This document shows, piece by piece, positions 1-8,500 of a DNA stretch of 17,073 nucleotides. The DNA lies in the NCBI GenBank assembly GCA_002427745.1, contig DIYF01000076.1:1-17073 (forward strand), read 5' to 3'. The notes under the pieces were generated by a model. That model searched no databases. It saw only the letters and a list, made by a program, of their open reading frames with translations, and had not been told where the DNA came from. The position numbers and the translations under genes are program-made. Numbering within the stretch: position 1 is the stretch's first letter; each line of letters begins with the position of its first letter. The DNA comes from Roseivirga sp. UBA6061. Its GTDB lineage: Bacteria; Bacteroidota; Bacteroidia; Cytophagales; Cyclobacteriaceae.

Positions 1-1
1 T

Positions 2-1336
2 AATCAAGTTAGTTATTCGATCGCAATACATAACTTGGGTGACGCCCTGAGGGGATTGGGTCGCTTGGAGGAGGCTCTATCGAGATATAAAGATGCCTTA
101 AGATTAAAACGAGAACTCAACCGTATTAGCTCGTCTTCTTTTTCACTTAACGGTTTAGGTAGGACCTACTTGTTACTTGACAGTATTGATAAAGCAAATG
201 AGGTTCTAGAGGAGGCCTTAGAAATAAGAGGGAAGTCAAAGAATAAAGCAAGCTATGCCGAATCACTGTTGATTCTTGCCAGAGTCTCAGTGACAAGAAG
301 ACAATACCGTAAAGCAGAGGCTCAACTGAAAGAGGTAGAACGAATTGCTGTGGAGTACAATAAGGCAGACTTGTTAAGAGATGCTTTTGAGGATCAGCGT
401 GCTCTGTACAAGGTCTGGGATAAGCTACGAAAACTTGCTATTGTAGATGAATTCTATGACTTTTTAACGGATAGCCTGTACAGGCAAGAAAAGCTAAGAG
501 TACAAGAGGCGCAATCTACAGCCAGCCTGCAGCGGGAGCAGCAAAAGACTATACTGGCTGAGCAAAATGTAAGGCTGGCCAATCTTGAACTTCAGACTGA
601 GACTCAGAAATCTCAATTCTGGCTTATTTTAGGAATAGTGGCCATGCTCGGCATTGTAATCATTGCCTGGCAGTTGCTGCAGATCAGAAAACAAAATGTG
701 GCCCTGATTACGCTGAACTCAAGAATCAAACTGATTACAGACAACGCATTCCATAGCCAGAAAAATGCTCTGGGTTTGATTTCAGCCCTTTTGCGCTCCA
801 AGGCACGACAAACCGACCATGAGAAAGAGCTGGAAGTGTTAAAAGATGTGGAAGGAAAGATCGAGGCACTGGGAGGAGTGGCCAAATCACTGTTCCAGCG
901 AAGAATAGAAGATAATACTGCTGTAGCCGCCAGAATACAACTCAGGAGTTACCTGGAAGAGCTGGTAGATGATACTTTCTCTTCTGTGGCGAGCCAGGCA
1001 GAGCTGGACCTCTCTGTAGAGGATATTGAGACTACCTCAACCGAGGCACTGAACATAGGTCTGATTACCAATGAAGCGGTGACCAACTTCTCTAAATACG
1101 CAGAGTCTGCAGGTGCTGATACGCTGCTGATACGCGTAACGAAGGAGGAGGGAACCCTACACCTCCACTTCACTGACAATGGCCCCGGTTTTCCTGAAGG
1201 CTTTGATTTTTCCAGCAGCACCGGCTTTGGTATGCAAATGATGGCCAACCTGGTAGAAGATATGGACGGTGAGATCCGGATTAAGCGCGAGGATGACCTG
1301 ACACTGATCGAGGTTGAAATTCCTTTGAAGGCTTAG
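2..1336 (+). CDS. TPR-containing sensor histidine kinase (5' end missing)
   Basis: This reading frame is open to the left window edge, so the N-terminus is cut; in-frame codons before the first possible start (TTG at 35) already encode TPR-like sequence. What remains shows tetratricopeptide-type helices over about positions 2-450 (for example NLGDALRGLGRLEEAL), a short coiled coil rich in Q and E (about 480-610), one membrane helix (about 617-682), then a kinase core. The H-box reads FHSQKNALGLISALL with the candidate phospho-acceptor His codon at 752-754, which fits the HisKA_2 pattern H-x-x-K-N-x-L. The HATPase domain has the N-box NEAVTNFSKYA (Asn at 1070), DNGPGF (1175-1192) and a glycine-rich GFGMQM segment. 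By family it autophosphorylates on His and passes phosphate to a regulator, most simply the LytTR protein 88 bases downstream. The TPR part would lie outside the cytoplasm or sense a protein ligand; the ligand cannot be told from sequence. Confidence 0.85.
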   Translation, partial: NQVSYSIAIHNLGDALRGLGRLEEALSRYKDALRLKRELNRISSSSFSLNGLGRTYLLLDSIDKANEVLEEALEIRGKSKNKASYAESLLILARVSVTRRQYRKAEAQLKEVERIAVEYNKADLLRDAFEDQRALYKVWDKLRKLAIVDEFYDFLTDSLYRQEKLRVQEAQSTASLQREQQKTILAEQNVRLANLELQTETQKSQFWLILGIVAMLGIVIIAWQLLQIRKQNVALITLNSRIKLITDNAFHSQKNALGLISALLRSKARQTDHEKELEVLKDVEGKIEALGGVAKSLFQRRIEDNTAVAARIQLRSYLEELVDDTFSSVASQAELDLSVEDIETTSTEALNIGLITNEAVTNFSKYAESAGADTLLIRVTKEEGTLHLHFTDNGPGFPEGFDFSSSTGFGMQMMANLVEDMDGEIRIKREDDLTLIEVEIPLKA

Positions 1337-1424
1337 TTTGATGACTGGTTAGCAGGTTAATACCTGAATTCATTATTTTGCAATAACAGACTACAAGACT
1401 CTCCGGGGCACTTACCTTTTACCT

Positions 1425-2207
1425 ATGACCGAAGCTGCTAAACTGATGATTCTGGAAGATAAACGCTTTCTGGCCGAAGATCTGGTCGATCGTTTATCAG
1501 ACTATGAACTAATGGGGCCTTTTGCCAGCGGTGAAGAAGCACTCGAAGCGGCTGAAGATGAACTGCCTACTATAGGTGTTTTTGATATTGAGCTAAAAGG
1601 TGAACTCAATGGCATTGATGTCGCTGAAAGAATCAATAAAACCAAAGTTATCCCCATCATATACCTGACCAAGGTACAGGATGATCAGCGCATTTTTGAG
1701 CGTATTTCTTCTGCGGAATTCCCCGTGTTTTTCGTTTCCAAGCCGGTTTCCAATACAGAATTAAAGATCAACCTGAGTAATGCCTTTAAGGCTTTGTCTA
1801 ACGAGGGCAGTGCCGAAGCAGAGGAAGAGCCTGATGCTCCTGTGGATGTTTTGAGCGACCGGGTCTTACTGCGCAGTAATACAGGTGTACAGTCAGTCGA
1901 TATCCAGGATCTGGTTTTCCTGGAAGCAGATGGTGATACCACGAAGGTATTTGCGTCTACCCAGGTGCACCCGATTGTGGTGAGTACCCACTTAAAAGAC
2001 TTTCTGGAGAAACTTTCGGCAATGTCAAAAGACATGCTGCGGGTCAGCCGTTCGAATGCGGTGAACATCCGCAAGATCATGGAGATCAAAGATGATTTCA
2101 GAAACCTCTCGGCAAAAAAGACCCTGATTCTGAAGGATACCGATGAGACCGTCAGTCTTAGCCCTATCTATAAAAAAGAGCTGATGGCGCGGTTTAAGTT
2201 GATATAA
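1425..2207 (+). CDS. LytTR-family response regulator (REC + LytTR DNA-binding)
   Basis: A 260-residue two-domain regulator. The receiver domain covers about residues 5-125: acidic pair E11/D12, phospho-acceptor Asp54 in GVFDIEL, Thr82 in YLTK and Lys106 in VSKP, so all switch residues are present. After an acidic linker (about 126-140, EAEEEPDAPVD) comes a LytTR domain at about 145-258 with the typical VFLEADGDTTKVF and MLRVSRSNAVNIRKI segments, which binds DNA as a beta-fold. It follows the sensor kinase in the same direction with an 88-base gap, so the pair is probably one two-component system. The ATG at 1425 is the first good start and leaves the receiver complete. No Shine-Dalgarno is seen, as usual in Bacteroidota. 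Target genes are unknown. Confidence 0.9.
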   Translation: MTEAAKLMILEDKRFLAEDLVDRLSDYELMGPFASGEEALEAAEDELPTIGVFDIELKGELNGIDVAERINKTKVIPIIYLTKVQDDQRIFERISSAEFPVFFVSKPVSNTELKINLSNAFKALSNEGSAEAEEEPDAPVDVLSDRVLLRSNTGVQSVDIQDLVFLEADGDTTKVFASTQVHPIVVSTHLKDFLEKLSAMSKDMLRVSRSNAVNIRKIMEIKDDFRNLSAKKTLILKDTDETVSLSPIYKKELMARFKLI

Positions 2208-2210
2208 AAG

Positions 2211-2235
2211 AGCCCTCAACCGTTTGCTGAGGGCT
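2211..2235. terminator. Hairpin terminator, probably bidirectional
   Basis: AGCCCTCA (2211-2218) pairs with TGAGGGCT (2228-2235) across a 9-base loop, giving a perfect 8-bp GC-rich stem four bases after the response regulator stop. On the plus strand it is followed by TTT; read on the minus strand it is followed by CTTTTATAT, so it could also end transcripts of the convergent lipoprotein gene that stops at 2305. Confidence 0.75.
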
Positions 2236-2304
2236 TTATCCAACCAAATTAAAACCCGGAAAAAGCTATAGACTTTCTGTCTGTCAACCGGGCCTACAGA
2301 GATG

Positions 2305-3180
2305 TTATCCCCTGCGTCTTCTGTTTCTTACTTCTATGATTTCGGTGCTGCCATCAGGTCGGGTGATGGTTACCTCATTATCGCAAGTGCCATTGCCGTA
2401 GTCAATGGTGGTAGTCTCTCCATCACGGGTGAGCTCACGCACGCCAGATACGGCTACTCTTACGCCCACCTGACGGCAGGAATAGGTAAATGTCAAAGGA
2501 GTGGTGATTTCCATGCTGAAGGCTACACCTGCGCGGTTTGTACCGGAACGAGACCCTTCGACTGTGATCGTCAATTCCTGGCTGCTTTCTTCCAGTGTAT
2601 GGGTTCTGGTACGCGTACCCTGGAAAGTTCGGGTGGTTCCGTCTTCAAAGGTGATTTTGCCATTTTCCACCGTTACGCGGAAAGCACGTTGGTTAAGTGT
2701 GCCGTCACTGATATTGGTCAGCGTACGGGTTCCTTCAATCAGGTTGCCATTGACCCGGAAGTCATTGAATGTGGTGGTGATCACCGCTCCGGCTACATTT
2801 CTTCGATCGGTGTAACTGATAAGAATCTGTCCGCTCCTTTCCAGCTCATCCCCGCTGGTGCAGCCTTCCCCAAAATCTACCGTAATCGTCTGGTTGGTTT
2901 CATCATGCGTTATCTCTGCACAGGAATCTCTCCCTCCATAGGGGTTAAAACCCCGGCCATTGTTGGCCTCTCCGGCTCCCACTCTGATGTTCAGTGCATC
3001 GAGGTTATTGAGTACTATGTTGTCAATGTCATCATTTGTAAAATCAACCACAGCGGCCGTTGTCGCTTCGTCTAATACCAGGGCTTCAGCCGTAGTATCT
3101 CCATCTTCACTACAAGCACTCAGTACCAGCATAGCTGACACCAACAGCGTGCAGATTGTCTTTTTTTCTCTCCTCAACAT
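2305..3180 (-). CDS. Secreted lipoprotein of unknown function
   Basis: A 291-residue protein with a lipoprotein signal: positively charged N-terminus MLRREKK, hydrophobic stretch, lipobox LSAC with the lipidated Cys at residue 23. The residues after Cys23 are S-E-D-G-D, resembling the acidic export signals that send some Bacteroidota lipoproteins to the cell surface. The mature part is beta-rich and Thr-rich, with four more cysteines (87, 107, 235, 266) in two similar settings: C87 followed by VDFGEGC107, and C235 followed by IDYGNGTC266. This suggests two related subdomains, each with a possible disulfide. It ends with a basic tail EVRNRRRRG. I do not recognise a named family; similar hypothetical lipoproteins occur in Bacteroidota as far as I recall. 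A 257-codon open frame on the opposite strand is judged to be a shadow. It is the last gene of the minus-strand run, 117 bases after the DUF2279 gene. Confidence 0.8.
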   Translation of the reverse strand: MLRREKKTICTLLVSAMLVLSACSEDGDTTAEALVLDEATTAAVVDFTNDDIDNIVLNNLDALNIRVGAGEANNGRGFNPYGGRDSCAEITHDETNQTITVDFGEGCTSGDELERSGQILISYTDRRNVAGAVITTTFNDFRVNGNLIEGTRTLTNISDGTLNQRAFRVTVENGKITFEDGTTRTFQGTRTRTHTLEESSQELTITVEGSRSGTNRAGVAFSMEITTPLTFTYSCRQVGVRVAVSGVRELTRDGETTTIDYGNGTCDNEVTITRPDGSTEIIEVRNRRRRG

Positions 3181-3211
3181 AAGTCAAATTTTAAATTGAT
3201 ATTTAACTGGG

Positions 3212-3238
3212 TTGCACAATAGTCTTCCTGTCGTGCAA
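3212..3238. repeat. Inverted repeat TTGCAC-N15-GTGCAA
   Basis: A perfect 6-bp inverted repeat (3212-3217 and 3233-3238) lies in the 117-base gap between the DUF2279 gene and the lipoprotein gene, 32-58 bases upstream of the lipoprotein ATG. It has no T-run next to it, so it is not a standard terminator; an operator or a small leader hairpin are both possible. A 6-bp dyad can also arise by chance. Confidence 0.3.
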
Positions 3239-3297
3239 GCCAGTTTTAAGCTTAGATGAGGAGGTTGTGGGAGGGTTTAAGTGGCTGAAATAAAAAA

Positions 3298-4173
3298 TCA
3301 GTAGTACAATAAATGGAATTTACTCCCGTTTTTATTGATTTCGAAAGCGGGTGCGGGAAGCCTGATACCATCCAGAAGGAACAGAATTGTCCTGAGCCAT
3401 TGCTTGTCAGTTTTGATGTAAGAAAGGTCAAAATCGAGCCCCAGGTAGTATTGGCGATAGTTCTGAAAACCTGCCAGTTCATTCTCTCCGTCACGGGCAA
3501 AGATCATGTTCTGGGCTCCGTAACCCAGCCCCAGATTGAGCCATTTAGGAAAACCGGATGTTTTGGCGAAGGCATGAATATCAAAAGAAAACCAGTAGCT
3601 CTGGCCATTGTAATCCTTGAGTATTTCCTCTGCAAGCCCGTCACCCAATACCGCAGGCCGGATACCCGCCAGGGAGGTTTGGTGGAAAGAAAACTTTGAT
3701 TTGATTCGCTGTTCCTGCCATAGCAGGTGCTGTCCGAGATAGAAACCTGACCCCAGTGTATTGGCAATCACATCTCCATAGGAAAAACCAAACTCCGGAG
3801 AGAACCCATCCAGTATTTCAACGGGCAGCAGCAGGCCGGCTCCCAGGGCGCTGCTCCAGAAAGCTGATTTACGGTCTTCGAGTCCGGTTTTATTAAGCAA
3901 TTCATGAGTGATGCGCGAAAACTGGTAGGTAGAGTAGAAATGGCCGATTTTGTCTACCTGCTTCCATTGAGGATTGTCATTGAAGAAGCGGAAATGGCTG
4001 AGGCCTTGTTCTGCATACCAGGCCTGGCTCAATGCGAATAGCGTTACTCCATACCCCACGCTGCCATACACGAGCATTTTGTTGAGTCGCTTTCTGGTGA
4101 GAGAGTCGGTTTGTCCCTGTACCTGAGTGAGTCCAAGAGAGAAAATCAGAACCAGTACCAGCAGTTTTCGCAT
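3298..4173 (-). CDS. DUF2279 family envelope protein
   Basis: A 291-residue protein with a clear Sec signal peptide (residues 1-20, hydrophobic LLVLVLIFSLGL, cleavage probably near GQ at 20/21). The middle carries the DUF2279 hallmark: DKIGHFYSTYQFSRITHEL (residues 74-92) followed by a hydrophobic segment with PVEILDGFSPEFGFSYGDVIANTLG (about 117-141). Asp74, His78, Asp122 and Asp134 are the residues I would expect to be conserved. The C-terminal part (about 190-291) alternates aromatic and polar residues and looks beta-stranded, so it may sit in the outer membrane. The biochemical role of this family is not established. It lies 73 bases downstream of the photolyase gene on the same strand. 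Confidence 0.75.
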   Translation of the reverse strand: MRKLLVLVLIFSLGLTQVQGQTDSLTRKRLNKMLVYGSVGYGVTLFALSQAWYAEQGLSHFRFFNDNPQWKQVDKIGHFYSTYQFSRITHELLNKTGLEDRKSAFWSSALGAGLLLPVEILDGFSPEFGFSYGDVIANTLGSGFYLGQHLLWQEQRIKSKFSFHQTSLAGIRPAVLGDGLAEEILKDYNGQSYWFSFDIHAFAKTSGFPKWLNLGLGYGAQNMIFARDGENELAGFQNYRQYYLGLDFDLSYIKTDKQWLRTILFLLDGIRLPAPAFEINKNGSKFHLLYY

Positions 4174-4246
4174 ACAGTTCCAAAGAAAGGAATTTGTAGG
4201 CGAAGGAAGGGTCGCTGAGCCGGTGTTTTTACCGGATGATTTTCAG

Positions 4247-5551
4247 TCAGGCTGGATTGAGTGCTTCCTTGTAGGTTTCAATAGCCCTCACCCTTGCTGA
4301 TTTGTGATCCACCATAGGGGCGGGGTAGCGGTCTGTACCATATTCCGGAATCCACTTTTTAATATAGGCCAGCTGTGGATCGAATTTCTCGGTTTGAGAT
4401 TGCGGATTGAAAACCCGGAAATAGGGTTGTGCATCCGTACCTGTTCCGGCAGCCCATTGCCAGCCACCGTTGTTAGAGGCCAGGTCAAAGTCCAGAAGTT
4501 TGGCGGCAAAATAAGCCTCACCCCAGCGCCAGTCTATCAGCAGGTGTTTGGTAAGAAAGCTGGCAACAATCATCCTTACCCGGTTGTGCATATAGCCCGT
4601 TTGGTTGAGCTGGCGCATGCCTGCGTCTACAATGGGATAGCCTGTCATACCCTGACACCATTTTTCAAAACCTTCTTCATCTTGTCTCCAGGGAATGTAA
4701 TCGTACTGAGGCTTGAAGGCCTTTGTGGCTACATGCGGGTTGTTGGCCAGAATCATGGCGTAGAAGTCCCGCCAGATCAGCTCGTTCAGATAGGTCCAGT
4801 TAAGCTTTTCTGTTTTTTCTGCCAGTTGGCGAATGCTGATGGTTCCGAACCGGAGGTGAATGCCCAGTTTGGAAGTGGCATCCAGAGCCGGAAAATTTCT
4901 TTGCTTGTCATATTTACGGATAAGCTCCTGATCGATATCCAACGGGGGAATGATAATAGTGGATGATTCAAAGCCCATTTCCGCCAAAGAGTGAATGGGG
5001 CTGGCATCCCATGGCAGCCATTGGTCTGATGAGCTTATATCGGGCAGTGTCTGTGGCCTGTGTTCAGCATACTTAACCCGCCAGGCCTTGCTGTAAGGAG
5101 TGAAGACCTTGTAAAAGCTTCCTGAGCCTGATACAATTTCTTCCTTTTCGAAAATCACATGATCCTTGAAGGTATAGAAGCCAATTCCCTTTTCGGACAG
5201 AAAGGACTCTATTTGCTGGTCTCTTTCCAGGGCATAGGGTTCATAATCTCTGTTGGTGAAAACTGAAGCAATTTCGTATTCATCACAAAGTGACTCGTAG
5301 GCCTCTGTCGGAGTGCTGTAGAAGGTTTTTAATCCTGAGCCTTTTGCTCCGAGCTTTTTATGGATGGATGCCAGGCTTTCCTGAATAAATTGTACCCGGG
5401 CATCTCTTTTATCTTCCAGCTTATCCAGGATGTTTTTGTCAAAAATGAAAATGGGCAGAACGGGTAAGCCTTCCTTGAGGGCATAGTACAGGGCTGTGTT
5501 GTCCGTCAGGCGCAGGTCTCTTCTGAACCAAAAAATCGAAATCTTAGTCAT
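4247..5551 (-). CDS. phrB: Class I deoxyribodipyrimidine photolyase / cryptochrome
   Basis: A 434-residue flavoprotein that by family repairs UV-induced cyclobutane pyrimidine dimers with blue light. The N-terminal antenna (Rossmann-like) domain starts with KISIFWFRRDLRLTDNTAL, the classic photolyase opening. The C-terminal FAD domain has LGIHLRFGTISIR, WRDFYAMIL, TGYPIVDAGMRQL, TGYMHNRVRMI and DLASNNGGWQWAAGTGTDAQ with PYFRVFNP, closely matching E. coli PhrB. The Asn residues of the NNGGWQW segment and the tryptophans around it correspond to the flavin contact and electron-transfer region. Length is slightly shorter than E. coli PhrB (about 470), with a shortened insert near the C-terminus. 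Class I CPD photolyase is the best call; a cryptochrome with a signalling role cannot be excluded by sequence alone. It starts 41 bases after the tamB stop, so the two may be co-transcribed. Confidence 0.93.
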   Translation of the reverse strand: MTKISIFWFRRDLRLTDNTALYYALKEGLPVLPIFIFDKNILDKLEDKRDARVQFIQESLASIHKKLGAKGSGLKTFYSTPTEAYESLCDEYEIASVFTNRDYEPYALERDQQIESFLSEKGIGFYTFKDHVIFEKEEIVSGSGSFYKVFTPYSKAWRVKYAEHRPQTLPDISSSDQWLPWDASPIHSLAEMGFESSTIIIPPLDIDQELIRKYDKQRNFPALDATSKLGIHLRFGTISIRQLAEKTEKLNWTYLNELIWRDFYAMILANNPHVATKAFKPQYDYIPWRQDEEGFEKWCQGMTGYPIVDAGMRQLNQTGYMHNRVRMIVASFLTKHLLIDWRWGEAYFAAKLLDFDLASNNGGWQWAAGTGTDAQPYFRVFNPQSQTEKFDPQLAYIKKWIPEYGTDRYPAPMVDHKSARVRAIETYKEALNPA

Positions 5552-5592
5552 GCTTCTTTGTTAGTCAAAAAGCATAACTCAAAGTAGAGGAA

Positions 5593-8500
5593 TTAGTTTG
5601 AACCTGAGGGGTCAGTAGTTTCAGGAGCTTTTTGTTTTTTCCTTTTTTTGCGGTTTTTATTGACACCGCCAAAGAACTCCTTCAGGCTGTTGAAACTCGT
5701 GGTTTGTGTGACACTGGCCCCGGTAGTGGTACTCGTGGAACCCTGAGAAATCAGTGATTGGGTAAAATCATAGTTGTTCCTGGAATATACCTTCACCTTA
5801 TACCGGCCGTCAGGAGTGAGTAAATACTCCGCTGTCCAGTCACCGGCAATGCTATTGACATCTACCAGGTTGGTGACACCACCTTCTCTGGTAACCCGGA
5901 GCCTGCCGCCCAGGAAGGTATAGGATAGCCTCAACTGAAAAGTATTGAAGGCTTCTTCCGTCAGATCGGCCAGATCCAGATCTATTTCCAGGTTTTCATC
6001 CAGCTGTGCGGCCAGTTGACTGAACTGGTTTGAGAGTAGCTGACTTACATTTTGTGAGGCTGTTCTTCCTCCAATGTTTACAATGCCCTCTTCGCTGAAC
6101 CGGTTGAAGACAATCAGGCTCAGCACCTGTCGGTTGAGTTCCTGTTCGTCACTCTGGATCTTATTTTTGAAGGCGCTGAGGGCGGTTTGTAGCTGAAAAT
6201 CCTGGGTATTGATTTCACTGAAATCTATATCGAAGGCAATCTTCGGAGAAAGAAGGGCCCCCTGCAGGTTCAACTGTACTTTGGTGGGGTAACGTCTGCT
6301 TACACCTCCTGAGCTATTGTCTATCAGACCAGCTGTGGTAAGAATGGGATCAAGGGAGGTGATTTGACGCTTGGAAGCATTAATGTCCATTACGCCCTCA
6401 TAGGGATCACCATACCAGGTAATCCGGCTGGGCTGCTCAATATCAAACTCTTTGGTAATGATGTTGTAGAGTGAGAAATTGTAAGAACCCTGCACAATGT
6501 CGAGTGCTCCGGCCATGTTAAACTCTCCCTGTGAGTCAATCTGAAGCCTGAGCTGACCGTTGCCACGACCGCGAATGATGTCACCGGTTTTGGCATCTAT
6601 GATAATCTCGGTATAGGCATCGGGGGTAACTTCAATGTCCAGGTCCAGGTTAAGCCCTTCGATCTTGATCTTGTCCACTTCATCTTCTACTGCGGCCTGT
6701 ACGGTGCTGGTATCAGTCCTGTCAATGAATTTGATAAAGCTGTTATTGCTCGTTTCAGCTCCTTTGCTAATGGGGATGTAGACCTTGGTGTTGGGTTGTG
6801 TGGAGGCTTTGGCGGAAATGCTGAGGTTACTGGCTGCTCCTGTGATACCTACTGTGCCTGAGGCATAGGCTTCACCATAATACAGTACCTCTTCAGAGTA
6901 GGGGATATTAAGCACCTGAAACTGGTTCAGGTCTCCATTCAGGTCCAGCACAAAGTTTCTGAAGTAATCATGTCTGATAGTGCCGTTGAAGTCGGCATTA
7001 TGTGCCTTGGTGTCTGCAAAGAGCAGGTTATTAAGCTTGATATTGTTCTCTTCAAACTCAAAACCTCCGTTAAAAAAGTACTTGGTGTTGAGGTAGTTGA
7101 TCTTGATGCCTCCCTCATTAATAAGCCCTCTGCCTTGCAGCACCGGGGAGCTCAGCTTGCCAGTTACCTTAAGGCGACCATCCAGGGTTCCGTCTACTTC
7201 AGTAAAGTAGTCTTCAATATAAGGTTCGGCAATGTTCAGATTGGCATCGTTAAATCTGAGGTCCAGATCAAGCTGATTTCTGTTTTTTGAGGGGAAGAAA
7301 TCCCCGTCCAGTTTAATAATCTCTTTGCCCAGCCTGTTTACGTTAAAGTCCAGGTCGAACTTCCGGCTTTGATCTTTCCAGGCCAGCTCTCCGTTGATAT
7401 CGCCTACCAGGAAATTATTGATCCGGAAATCCTCAATTTTCAGATCTCCGAAAAACAAGGGGTTGTAATAGATATTCTGGGCATTGAGGGTGCCGTTGAT
7501 TTTTCCTGTGTATTCTTTCAGTGTGATAGGGTTGAAGTTTTCTACCTCTACCTCTTTGAATTTTACCTGTAGTGTTTTTGCCGTGTCTTTGAGTACTGAG
7601 ATTTCACCATCAAAGTTGATCGACTGATCTTTATTATAGATGTCCAGGTTTTTAATAGTGATTTTCTCCTCACCGAAAATAACGATGTTGTCCTCTGCTA
7701 TTTGCCAGGTTTCATTCAGTGCCAGGATATCTGAGGCATCGAAGCGCATTTCTGTACGATCAGGGTAAAAGTCGAGGTCGGCACCTATCTCAGCATAGTT
7801 GCCGCTGCTTTCCTGTCCCAGGTTTTGTCTCAGGTCAATATGTTTGCCATCCCATACAGCTTCCAGGGTAAGGTTGTCGGTTTCAGAGGTGTTGGCATAA
7901 ACCTGTTTTTCGGAGTAAAAATATCCGATGGTCAATACATTGGAGGTATCACGTAGGTTATTGGCATTAATGTCAAACTCATTATTGAGAAAGTTGATAT
8001 TGGCATAGGTAACGGTATCAACTTTAGTATTCAGCATCAGGTCCTGTTGTCCGTTATTGGTAAAGGTACCCTCGATCAAACCGTCTCTGGCAACATAGAC
8101 GGCTGTATCAAAGAGGTTGATGATCGGGCTGATGTCCTTAAGCTCAACCTTGTACTTGATATCAAAAGGAGAGTCGGTGGGGGCATTCCTTTGCAGAAAG
8201 GAGTCCAGCCCTTTCATGTTGCTGGAGAACATGAGGCGGTATTGCTCATTGATATGGCTCAGCTCATCAAGGAGGGTAGTGAATTCAAAATTTCCGTCCA
8301 TATTCATTTTGAAATACTCGGAAGAGAATTCAACAGCTCTTTCTGAGGCAGTACGTTCAGAAGAGAAGAACAGTGAATCGATCGTGATGTCCTGGGTTTC
8401 GTAGCTCAGGTAAGTCTGTTGCAGTGTCAGGTCACCAAGAATACTGTCCAGTTTGAGCCCCTGTATATCCACATCAAAATCGGTAGACAGGTTTACCTGT

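Noticed and set aside
1353..1366. Inverted repeat CAGGT-TAAT-ACCTG between kinase and regulator
   Set aside because: Only 5 bp, with no T-run and no second copy noticed; too weak to call a terminator or operator.
2255..2292. CCCGG and CCGGG arms with a T-rich end on the minus strand after the lipoprotein stop
   Set aside because: The stem is 5 bp with a loop of about 28 bases; the hairpin at 2211-2235 is a far better terminator.
2302..3075. A 257-codon open frame on the plus strand opposite the lipoprotein gene
   Set aside because: It has no recognisable domain and no credible export or start context, while the minus-strand frame has a full lipoprotein signal and ordered beta-rich sequence. 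It is a shadow of the real gene.
4220..4235. CCGGT-N6-ACCGG hairpin between the photolyase and DUF2279 genes
   Set aside because: Short stem with no T-tract on either strand; I do not trust it as a terminator.
4304..4966. A 220-codon open frame on the plus strand opposite the photolyase gene
   Set aside because: The minus strand encodes unmistakable photolyase motifs over this stretch; the antisense frame shows no family features.
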